A stretch of DNA of 12,615 nt, from NCBI GenBank assembly GCA_945988915.1, contig CAMFTS010000027.1:1-12615 (forward strand), written 5' to 3'. Below, in pieces: positions 6,553 to 12,615 of this stretch. The stretch is from an uncultured Clostridia bacterium (lineage in GTDB: Bacteria > Bacillota > Clostridia > Oscillospirales > Acutalibacteraceae). Every line of letters begins with the position of its first letter. Within the stretch, counting starts at the first letter, position 1. Both the position numbers and the translations under genes were made by a program. The notes beneath the pieces were generated by a model, which worked only from the letters and a program-made list of their open reading frames with translations, was not told where the DNA came from and did no database searches.

Positions 6553-7050
6553 ATGCTAAAAAAAATCAGCAATATTCCTTTCAAAGGAACTCCTGAACAG
6601 CAGGCAAAGCTTGAAGCTGTAATTGCAGAGTGTAAGGGCGATAAAAGTATGCTTATGCACGTTATGCAGGAAGCTCAGGAAATCTACGGTTATCTTCCGT
6701 ATGAAGTTCAGGTAATGATTGCAGAAGGTATGGATGTTCCGCTTGAAAAAGTATATGGTGTTTCAACCTTCTATGCACAGTTTGCACTTTCACCTAAGGG
6801 TGAGTACAACATTTCTGTTTGCTTGGGTACCGCTTGCTATGTTAAGGGTGCGCAGGAACTTATCGACAAGCTTTCCGAATGCCTTGGTATTGAATCAGGC
6901 GAATGCACTCCCGACGGAAGAGTTTCACTCGAAGCTTGCCGTTGTATCGGTGCTTGCGGTCTTGCTCCCGTTCTTACGGTGAACGATGAAGTTTACGGCA
7001 AGCTTACAGAAAAAGACATACCGGACATTCTTGCAAAATACGGAATCTGA
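6553..7050 (+). CDS. hydC: NuoE-like [2Fe-2S] subunit of NAD-linked [FeFe] hydrogenase (HydC)
   Basis: A 165-residue homologue of the 24-kDa subunit of complex I. Residues 1-75 form the helical N-terminal part (MQEAQEIYGYLPYEV, VPLEKVYGVSTFYAQF). The thioredoxin-fold part carries the cluster ligands Cys90 and Cys95 (CLGTAC) and Cys131 and Cys135 (CIGAC); Cys129 is an extra nearby cysteine. In this enzyme class the subunit sits beside the flavoprotein and holds a [2Fe-2S] cluster near the FMN. It is the first gene of the five-gene operon, with AAGGAGG (6536-6542) ten bases before the ATG. Two bases separate its stop codon from the next start. The order NuoE-like, NuoF-like, HydA is that of NADH-dependent or bifurcating hydrogenases rather than of respiratory complex I, which is not present here. 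Confidence 0.93.
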   Translation: MLKKISNIPFKGTPEQQAKLEAVIAECKGDKSMLMHVMQEAQEIYGYLPYEVQVMIAEGMDVPLEKVYGVSTFYAQFALSPKGEYNISVCLGTACYVKGAQELIDKLSECLGIESGECTPDGRVSLEACRCIGACGLAPVLTVNDEVYGKLTEKDIPDILAKYGI

Positions 7051-7052
7051 TT

Positions 7053-7619
7053 ATGCGTGAACTTTCGCTTAATATTCTCGACATTGTTGAAAACTCTGTT
7101 TCAGCAGAAGCTTCACTTGTCAGTATTGAATTGACAGAGGACAGTCATCTCAATACTCTTTCCGTAACGGTTATCGATAACGGAAAAGGTATGACTCAAG
7201 AGGAACTGTTAAAAGCCAAGGATCCGTTTTATACTTCCGGCACAACTCGCAGAGTCGGTATGGGAATCCCGCTTTTTAAAATGGCTGCGGAGCAGACAGG
7301 CGGTACTTTTTCAATTCATTCGGTTGACGGTAAAGGAACGTTAATCAATGCAATCTTTAAAACCGACAGCCTTAATTTCAAACCCGTCGGTGATTTGCAT
7401 GCAACTGTTTCGGCATTGGTGAGCGCTAATCCTTATGTGGATTTTGTTTTGAAATACAGTGTGGACAATAATGAATTTGTATTTGATACAAGAGAAATAA
7501 AGCAGAAATCAGAAGAAATTCCTGTTTCGAGTCCTGATATTGTGAAATGGATAAGGGACTTTATTGAGCAAAACGTTAATAATCTTTACGGAGGTGTAAC
7601 TGATAATGAAAACACTTGA
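7053..7619 (+). CDS. Minimal GHKL ATP-binding protein in the hydrogenase operon
   Basis: A 188-residue protein with a histidine-kinase-type ATPase (GHKL/HATPase_c) fold. The N box is at residues 7-18 with Asn14 as the expected Mg-binding residue, the G1 box is DNGKGM (42-47), and glycine-rich lid motifs are GMGI (69-72) and GKGT (93-96). There is no phospho-accepting histidine (DHp) domain, sensor domain or membrane segment, so it is not a complete sensor kinase. Residues 105-188 match nothing I recognise. The ATG lies two bases after the hydC stop with only a poor ribosome site, and the gene overlaps the next one by 14 bases, so it is translated together with hydrogenase subunits. I recall similar ATP-binding proteins in clostridial hydrogenase operons. 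An anti-sigma-like kinase, a chaperone or a regulator of hydrogenase activity are all possible. Confidence 0.85.
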   Translation: MRELSLNILDIVENSVSAEASLVSIELTEDSHLNTLSVTVIDNGKGMTQEELLKAKDPFYTSGTTRRVGMGIPLFKMAAEQTGGTFSIHSVDGKGTLINAIFKTDSLNFKPVGDLHATVSALVSANPYVDFVLKYSVDNNEFVFDTREIKQKSEEIPVSSPDIVKWIRDFIEQNVNNLYGGVTDNENT

Positions 7620-7965
7620 AGAACTTTTGGCTATCAAGTCGGTAACAAAAAAGACAATGTTAGTCAGAGAAGATATCGGCGATGATAAAATCAAGATTGT
7701 TGTTGGCATGGGTACCTGCGGAATAGCAGCAGGTGCAAGAGATGTCCTTAACGCTTTTGTTGACGGCGTTGCTGAAAAAGAATTAACAAATGTTGCCGTT
7801 ACTCAGATGGGCTGTATTGATATGTGTAAATACGAACCTATTGTTGAGGTAACCGTACCGGGAAAAGAAAAGGTAACTTATGTTAATATGACAGCTGAAA
7901 AAGCTGCCAAAGTAATCGAAGAGCATATTGCTGGCGGCGAACCTGTCAGTGAATACATAAAATAA
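7606..7965 (+). CDS. Thioredoxin-fold ferredoxin-like hydrogenase accessory subunit (HndB/HydD-like)
   Basis: A 119-residue protein resembling the small subunit called HndB in Desulfovibrio NADP-linked hydrogenase and HydD in some clostridial operons. The first motif is GMGTCGIAAGAR (34-45) and the second is QMGCIDMCKYEP. Only three cysteines are present in the whole protein: one in the first motif and two (CxxxC) in the second. The first ligand of the usual C-x4-C pair is glycine, so a standard four-Cys [2Fe-2S] site cannot form without an outside or non-Cys ligand. The start at 7606 has GGAGGTG (7590-7596) nine bases upstream and overlaps the preceding gene. It likely joins the hydrogenase complex or helps assemble it, but this is inferred from position and similarity. 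Confidence 0.85.
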   Translation: MKTLEELLAIKSVTKKTMLVREDIGDDKIKIVVGMGTCGIAAGARDVLNAFVDGVAEKELTNVAVTQMGCIDMCKYEPIVEVTVPGKEKVTYVNMTAEKAAKVIEEHIAGGEPVSEYIK

Positions 7966-7977
7966 GGAGGCAAAACA

Positions 7978-9786
7978 ATGTATCGTTCCCATGTACTTGT
8001 TTGTGGCGGTACCGGTTGTACCTCTTCAAACAGCCCTGCGATTATCGAAGCATTAGAAAGAGAAATCGCAAAGAACGGACTTCAGGACGAGATAAAAGTA
8101 ATCAGAACGGGTTGCTTCGGTCTTTGTGCTTTAGGTCCGATTATGGTTGTATATCCTGAAGGAGCTTTTTACAGTCAGGTTAAGGTTGATGACATTCCTG
8201 AAATTGTAGAAGAGCACTTCTTAAAAGGCAGAGTAGTCACAAGACTTCTTTATGATGAAACAGTTGACGGTGATTCAATTAAATCACTTAACGAAACAAA
8301 TTTCTATAAGAAACAGCACAGAGTTGCTTTGCGCAACTGCGGTGTTATTGACCCGGAGGACATCAATGAATACATTGCAAAAGACGGTTATCAGGCTCTT
8401 GCAAAGTGTCTTAAGGAATTAACTCCTAAGCAGGTTGTTCAGATTGTTTCCGATTCAGGTCTTCGCGGACGCGGCGGCGGCGGATTCCCGACGGGAAGAA
8501 AATGGAGCTTTACAGCTGCAAACGAAGCTGATCAGAAATATGTTGTCTGTAATGCAGACGAAGGCGACCCGGGTGCATTTATGGACCGTTCTGTTCTTGA
8601 AGGCGACCCGCACTGTATCGTAGAAGCTATGGCAATCTGCGGTTATGCAACAGGCGCAACAGAAGGTTATGTTTATGTTCGTGCTGAGTATCCGATTGCT
8701 GTTCAGCGTTTGAAAAAGGCTATTGAACAGGCAAGAGAACACGGCCTTTTAGGAAAGGATATCTTCGGTTCAGGCTTTGACTTTGACCTTCATGTAAGAC
8801 TCGGTGCAGGCGCATTTGTTTGCGGCGAAGAAACAGCACTTATGACTTCAATCGAAGGCAACCGCGGTGAACCGAGACCGAGACCTCCGTATCCGGCAGT
8901 TAAAGGACTTTTTGCTAAGCCTACAACAGAAAATAATGTTGAAACATTTGCCAATATTCCGCAGATTATTCTTAACGGTGCTGAATGGTTTGCATCAATG
9001 GGTACTGAAAAGTCAAAGGGTACAAAGGTATTCGCACTCGGCGGTAAGATTAAAAATACAGGACTTGTTGAAATTCCAATGGGTACAACGCTTCGTGAAA
9101 TTATTGAAGAAATCGGCGGCGGTGTTCCTAACGGAAAGAAGTTCAAGGCTGCTCAGACAGGCGGTCCTTCAGGCGGATGTATTCCTGCATCTCTTATGGA
9201 TACTCCTATTGACTATGACAACCTTACGGCTATCGGCTGTATGATGGGTTCAGGCGGACTTATTGTTATGGACGAAGACAACTGTATGGTTGATATCGCA
9301 AAATTCTTCCTTAACTTCACGGTTGACGAATCCTGCGGTAAATGTACTCCGTGCCGTGTAGGTACAAAGAGACTTCTTGAAATGCTTGACAAGATTACAT
9401 CAGGCAAAGGAACACTTGAAGATATCGACAAGCTTGAAGAGCTTTGTTATTACATCAAAGACAATTCACTTTGCGGTCTCGGTCAGACAGCTCCTAACCC
9501 TGTTCTTGCAACACTCAAGTTCTTCAGAGAAGAGTATGTTGCTCACGTTGTTGATAAAAAGTGTGCAGCCGGTGTATGTAAAGACCTTCTAACATTTAAG
9601 ATCGTTAAAGATTCTTGCTTCGGCTGCGGTATGTGTGCAAGACAGTGTCCCGCAGAAGCAATTAAGGTTACAGATTATGTAGCTCCCGGTAAGAAGAAAC
9701 CTGCTTACAATATTGATTCTGACAAGTGCGTAAAGTGCGGTGCTTGTCTTTCAACATGTAAGTTTAAAGCAATTGTTAAGGAATAA
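7978..9786 (+). CDS. hydB: NuoF-like NADH-oxidising flavoprotein subunit of [FeFe] hydrogenase (HydB)
   Basis: A 602-residue multi-domain subunit. Residues 1-95 form a thioredoxin-like [2Fe-2S] domain (Cys9, Cys14, Cys46, Cys50). The FMN and NADH core follows, with LRGRGGGGFPTGRKW (162-176) and GAGAFVCGEETAL (276-288), then an SLBB-type segment (about 350-420). A four-cysteine [4Fe-4S] site comprises Cys453, Cys456, Cys459 and Cys499. His523, Cys529 and Cys534 form a small conserved-looking cluster that might bind a metal. The C-terminus is a 2[4Fe-4S] ferredoxin domain (Cys547/550/553/557 and 584/587/590/594). The subunit takes electrons from NADH and passes them to HydA and, in bifurcating enzymes, ferredoxin. 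AAGGAGG (7964-7970) precedes the ATG by seven bases, and the gap to the preceding gene is 12 bases. The extra N- and C-terminal cluster domains distinguish it from respiratory NuoF. Electron bifurcation cannot be proved from sequence. Confidence 0.95.
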   Translation: MYRSHVLVCGGTGCTSSNSPAIIEALEREIAKNGLQDEIKVIRTGCFGLCALGPIMVVYPEGAFYSQVKVDDIPEIVEEHFLKGRVVTRLLYDETVDGDSIKSLNETNFYKKQHRVALRNCGVIDPEDINEYIAKDGYQALAKCLKELTPKQVVQIVSDSGLRGRGGGGFPTGRKWSFTAANEADQKYVVCNADEGDPGAFMDRSVLEGDPHCIVEAMAICGYATGATEGYVYVRAEYPIAVQRLKKAIEQAREHGLLGKDIFGSGFDFDLHVRLGAGAFVCGEETALMTSIEGNRGEPRPRPPYPAVKGLFAKPTTENNVETFANIPQIILNGAEWFASMGTEKSKGTKVFALGGKIKNTGLVEIPMGTTLREIIEEIGGGVPNGKKFKAAQTGGPSGGCIPASLMDTPIDYDNLTAIGCMMGSGGLIVMDEDNCMVDIAKFFLNFTVDESCGKCTPCRVGTKRLLEMLDKITSGKGTLEDIDKLEELCYYIKDNSLCGLGQTAPNPVLATLKFFREEYVAHVVDKKCAAGVCKDLLTFKIVKDSCFGCGMCARQCPAEAIKVTDYVAPGKKKPAYNIDSDKCVKCGACLSTCKFKAIVKE

Positions 9787-9799
9787 GGAGTGTGCCAAT

Positions 9800-11542
9800 A
9801 TGGGTAATGTAAATATTAAAATCAACGGCATGCCCTTAAGCGTGCCGGCAGGTATTTCAATTCTTGAAGCTGCAAGATATGCAGGTATTGAAATCCCTAC
9901 GCTTTGCTATTTGAAAAAAATCAACGAAATCGGCGCTTGCCGTATTTGTATGGTTGAGGTTGTAGGAGCAAGAAGCCTTGTTTCTGCTTGCGTATTCCCG
10001 GTAAACGAGGGAATGGAAGTATATACAAACTCAGAAAGAGTGCGTCATTCACGCAAAACAACACTTGAGCTTATCCTTTCAACACATGACAAGAGCTGTC
10101 TTTCATGTGTAAGAAGCGGTAACTGCGAGCTTCAGAAGCTTTGCAAAGAGTTCGGTGTTGATAATCCTAACTACTATAAGGGCGAAATGGTTAAATACGA
10201 TTTTGACGATTCTGCTGCTCATATGATCAGAGATAACAACAAGTGTATTCTTTGCCGTCGTTGTATCGCTGCCTGTGACGATCAGGGAATCAGTGTTATC
10301 GGTGCCAATGCCCGTGGCTTTGATACTCATGTTTCATCGGCATTTGACAAGGACCTTGCTGATGTTTCATGTATTTCCTGCGGTCAGTGTATTGTTAACT
10401 GTCCGACAGGCGCAATTGTTGAAAAAGACGATACAGATAAGGTACTTGCTGCTATCAATGATCCTGAAAAGTTTGTTATCGTAAATACCGCTCCTTCAAT
10501 CCGGGCAACACTCGGTGAAGCATTCGGTATGCACATTGGTACAAATGTTGAGGGTAAGATGGTTGCCGCTCTTCGCAGACTCGGTTTTGATAAGGTATTT
10601 GACACCGACTTTGCGGCAGACCTTACAATTATGGAAGAGGCAAATGAGCTTGTCGAAAGAGTTAAAAACGGCGGCGTTCTTCCTATGATTACCTCTTGCT
10701 CACCGGGTTGGATTAAGTATTGTGAGCACTATTATCCTGAACTTATACCGCATCTTTCAACCTGTAAGTCACCTCAGCAGATGTTCGGTGCAACAATGAA
10801 GACTTACTATGCTGACAAGATGGGTATTGATCCGAAAAATATGGTAGTTGTCGGCGTTATGCCTTGCACAGCTAAGAAGTTTGAAACCAAACGCCCCGGT
10901 CAGTCGGCTTCAGGCTATCCTGATGTTGATATTGCAATCACAACACGCGAGCTTGCAAGAATGATTGAGAGCGCCGGTATCTATTTCAACAAGCTTCCTG
11001 ATGAGAAATTCGACAACCCGTTCAATGAATCAACAGGAGCATCAACCATCTTCGGTGCAACAGGCGGAGTTATGGAAGCTGCCCTTCGTACAGCTGTTAA
11101 GATGATTACGGGAGAGGAAGCTCCTAATCCTGACTTTGAAGCAGTAAGAGGTATGGAGAACATTAAAGAAGCTGACTATAAGGTTGGCGATCTTGATGTT
11201 AAGGTTGCAGTTGCAAGCGGAACAAAGAATGCTAAAGTAATTATGGACAAGATTAAGAACGGAGAAAGTGATTATCTCTTCGTTGAAATAATGGGATGTC
11301 CGGGCGGTTGTATCAACGGCGGCGGACAGCCGATTCAGCATGCAGTTGTTCATAACTTCATTGACCTTAAGGCAAGACGCGCAGAAGTTCTTTACAATGC
11401 TGATAAAGAAAATGCAAAGAGAAAGTCACACGAGAATTCAGCAATTAAAGAACTCTATGACACATATCTCGGCAAGCCGGGCAGTCATAAGGCTCATGAA
11501 ATTCTTCATACAACATATGTTCCGAGAAAGAAATACAACTGA
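9800..11542 (+). CDS. hydA: [FeFe] hydrogenase catalytic subunit (HydA)
   Basis: A 580-residue hydrogenase that reduces protons to H2 or oxidises H2. In order: a [2Fe-2S] ferredoxin domain (Cys36, 47, 50, 64), the His-ligated [4Fe-4S] site (His96, Cys100, 103, 109), two ferredoxin-type [4Fe-4S] sites (Cys149/152/155/159 and 191/194/197/201), then the H-cluster domain. Motif L2 is MPCTAKKFE and L3 is EIMGCPGGCINGGGQP, both canonical. Motif L1 reads TSCSPGW (298-304), not TSCCPxW: Cys300 occupies the proton-relay position (Cys299 of Clostridium pasteurianum CpI) and Ser301 the usual cluster-ligand position. The other CpI proton-path residues appear kept (Glu280, Glu283, Ser320). The ATG at 9800 has AAGGAG upstream; an upstream in-frame start would overlap hydB and lacks a site. 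Domain order matches the M3 or CpI-like architecture. It is the last gene of the operon and there is no TAT signal, so it is cytoplasmic. Confidence 0.96.
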   Translation: MGNVNIKINGMPLSVPAGISILEAARYAGIEIPTLCYLKKINEIGACRICMVEVVGARSLVSACVFPVNEGMEVYTNSERVRHSRKTTLELILSTHDKSCLSCVRSGNCELQKLCKEFGVDNPNYYKGEMVKYDFDDSAAHMIRDNNKCILCRRCIAACDDQGISVIGANARGFDTHVSSAFDKDLADVSCISCGQCIVNCPTGAIVEKDDTDKVLAAINDPEKFVIVNTAPSIRATLGEAFGMHIGTNVEGKMVAALRRLGFDKVFDTDFAADLTIMEEANELVERVKNGGVLPMITSCSPGWIKYCEHYYPELIPHLSTCKSPQQMFGATMKTYYADKMGIDPKNMVVVGVMPCTAKKFETKRPGQSASGYPDVDIAITTRELARMIESAGIYFNKLPDEKFDNPFNESTGASTIFGATGGVMEAALRTAVKMITGEEAPNPDFEAVRGMENIKEADYKVGDLDVKVAVASGTKNAKVIMDKIKNGESDYLFVEIMGCPGGCINGGGQPIQHAVVHNFIDLKARRAEVLYNADKENAKRKSHENSAIKELYDTYLGKPGSHKAHEILHTTYVPRKKYN

Positions 11543-11556
11543 TAATTGATTATCAG
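11539..11556. other. Small palindrome overlapping the hydA stop codon
   Basis: CTGATAA (11539-11545) and TTATCAG (11550-11556) form a perfect 7-bp inverted repeat with loop TTGA. The hydA stop codon TGA (11540-11542) lies in the left arm. It is AT-rich and immediately precedes the terminator, so it may be incidental or may protect the mRNA end. Confidence 0.4.
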
Positions 11557-11564
11557 TATAAAGA

Positions 11565-11598
11565 AAGCGGAGAGGAAGTCCTCTCCGCTTAATTTTTT
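11565..11598 (+). terminator. Strong rho-independent terminator of the hydrogenase operon
   Basis: A perfect 11-bp GC-rich stem (11565-11575 with 11580-11590) with loop AAGT is followed by AATTTTTT (11591-11598). On the minus strand the stem is followed by TCTTTAT, so it may also help to end the convergent transporter transcript. Confidence 0.92.
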
Positions 11599-11614
11599 AG
11601 TTTGCATTTAAGTA

Positions 11615-12615
11615 TTATTTGTTGACAGCCGAATGGCGTTCTGCAAGCTCCCGCTCAACCTTTTCTTTATCTTGTTTTGAATACTTTATCATCATAAACG
11701 GAATTAAGTAAAGAATAGAGCCTAATGCCGGCAAGAGCATAAATAACGGCCATTGAGCCTTGTAAAATATTTCGGTTTGCGCATCTATACCGAGCGTTGC
11801 GTCGTATTTGAGCCATGCAAGAACATAACCGCAGGCAAGCAGCTTTAATGCATCAACTAATTTGTTGGTAAGGTTCTGCATTGAATTACAAATGCCCTCT
11901 GTACGCTTACCTGTTTTCCATTCCATATAATCAATAGCGTCGCAAAGAATTGAACGCTGGGCAATACCAATCATATTAGCCGGTATTGAAGAAATTGAAA
12001 TTATGGCAATAACAAGTATCATCTTCGGCAGTGTGTCAAAGCCGACAAAGTATGCGAGTATTCTGAATGAAGCATTCATAATCTGAGCAACAACAATAAG
12101 ATTTCTCATACCGCCGATTTTATCTGACAACTTAACTGCAAAGAACATACTTGCTGCTGAAAAAACACTTGTAAGAATTCCGTAGTAAAACTGTACTGTT
12201 TCACCGTTGAGCGTGGTATTGCCTACTTTAAGCGATACGCAGTATTTAAAGAAATAAATCCACGGCACAGCACCGTTAAGGAAGTTCAGAATTTGGGCAA
12301 GAAGCATAAGAAGCAGTATCTTATTATGTCTTAATGCAAGCAAATCTTTAATAAAGGACTGCTGTTCGGGAGCGGTAAATTCAACTCTTTCTTTGGTCTT
12401 GTATGCGAAAATCGATAACAGTTCTCCGCCGAAACCGAAAACAATGCCGAAAATCAGGAAAAGAGTCTTTTCACTGATGCCGATAGCTTCTCTTGCGCCC
12501 ATAATCATAGGAATAAGACTGATAATACCCCATGCGGCTCCGACGCCGATATTCAACCACTGAGATACTCTGTTTTTCTCCCGTGAATGAGGGGTGATGA
12601 GTGCCATCATACCCC
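11615..12615 (-). CDS. GPH-family sugar:cation symporter (MFS), C-terminal part cut by window edge
   Basis: About 333 residues of an integral membrane transporter. The frame is open through the last base on the minus strand (the codon before the methionine pair at 12610-12605 is Gly), so the true start and roughly the first 150 residues are outside. Multiple hydrophobic segments are visible, and the loop LITPHSREKNRVSQW resembles the charged cytoplasmic loop (LTPD-RERT type) of glycoside-pentoside-hexuronide:cation symporters such as MelB and XylP. Later segments include SDKIGGMRNLIVV, RSILCDAIDYMEWKTGKRTEGICNSMQNLTNKL, a pattern I associate with this family, and a basic C-terminal tail. It probably carries a sugar or glycoside with Na+ or H+. 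The substrate cannot be told, and the cation-site acidic residues of helix 2 are not in view. It converges on the hydrogenase operon. Confidence 0.88.
   Translation of the reverse strand, partial: GMMALITPHSREKNRVSQWLNIGVGAAWGIISLIPMIMGAREAIGISEKTLFLIFGIVFGFGGELLSIFAYKTKERVEFTAPEQQSFIKDLLALRHNKILLLMLLAQILNFLNGAVPWIYFFKYCVSLKVGNTTLNGETVQFYYGILTSVFSAASMFFAVKLSDKIGGMRNLIVVAQIMNASFRILAYFVGFDTLPKMILVIAIISISSIPANMIGIAQRSILCDAIDYMEWKTGKRTEGICNSMQNLTNKLVDALKLLACGYVLAWLKYDATLGIDAQTEIFYKAQWPLFMLLPALGSILYLIPFMMIKYSKQDKEKVERELAERHSAVNK

Noticed and set aside
9740..9799. Upstream start for hydA at 9740
   Set aside because: It lies within the HydB ferredoxin domain coding region and lacks a ribosome site; the ATG at 9800 has AAGGAG and gives the normal ferredoxin-domain N-terminus.
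1..12615. CRISPR array, tRNA, rRNA, insertion sequence or phage genes
   Set aside because: No repeat-spacer pattern, no cloverleaf-type or rRNA-like segment, no transposase or integrase and no terminal inverted repeats were seen; gene content and spacing look like ordinary chromosome.

Overview
The window looks like chromosomal DNA of an anaerobic, fermentative Firmicute of class Clostridia, probably an Oscillospiraceae/Ruminococcaceae-type gut bacterium. The evidence is moderately AT-rich sequence, strong AGGAGG-type ribosome binding sites, tightly packed operons, an NADH-linked [FeFe] hydrogenase, an energy-coupling-factor vitamin transporter component and a MocR/PdxR regulator. The genus is an inference; no rRNA or other marker gene is present.

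Left part (1-2705, + strand). The 3' end of metA (homoserine O-acyltransferase, methionine synthesis) runs in from the left edge and closes with a clear terminator. Next is a two-gene unit: an ECF-type sigma factor starting at a GTG, then, with an 8-base overlap, a polytopic membrane protein with a large C-terminal domain that is probably extracytoplasmic. The arrangement suggests a transmembrane signalling pair, with the membrane protein as candidate anti-sigma factor or sensor.

Middle part (2706-6380). A four-gene minus-strand operon runs in the order pyridoxal/pyridoxamine kinase, ECF-transporter S component, small radical SAM protein and eight-cysteine small protein. It is divergent from a MocR-family regulator (PdxR type). 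The 106-bp divergent region holds a good promoter for the regulator, a weaker overlapping candidate for the operon, and a CTGTC/GACAG inverted repeat that could be the operator. The first two genes fit vitamin B6 uptake and trapping by phosphorylation. The roles of the radical SAM and Cys-rich proteins in this operon are unknown, and this is the least explained part of the window.

Right part (6381-11600, + strand). A five-gene hydrogenase operon encodes a NuoE-like subunit (HydC), a minimal GHKL ATP-binding protein, a thioredoxin-fold ferredoxin-like protein with only three cysteines, a NuoF-like flavoprotein with extra clusters (HydB) and the catalytic [FeFe] subunit (HydA). The subunit set matches NAD(H)-linked, probably electron-bifurcating hydrogenases that exchange electrons between NADH, ferredoxin and H2. 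It has an extended -10 promoter, an 85-nt leader carrying a perfect 8-bp inverted repeat, and a strong terminator. HydA has an unusual first H-cluster motif (TSCSPGW instead of TSCCPxW). No maturation genes (hydE, hydF, hydG) are in view.

Right edge (11615-12615, - strand). The C-terminal two thirds of an MFS sugar-cation symporter of the GPH family runs off the window. All non-coding gaps are shorter than 300 bases.
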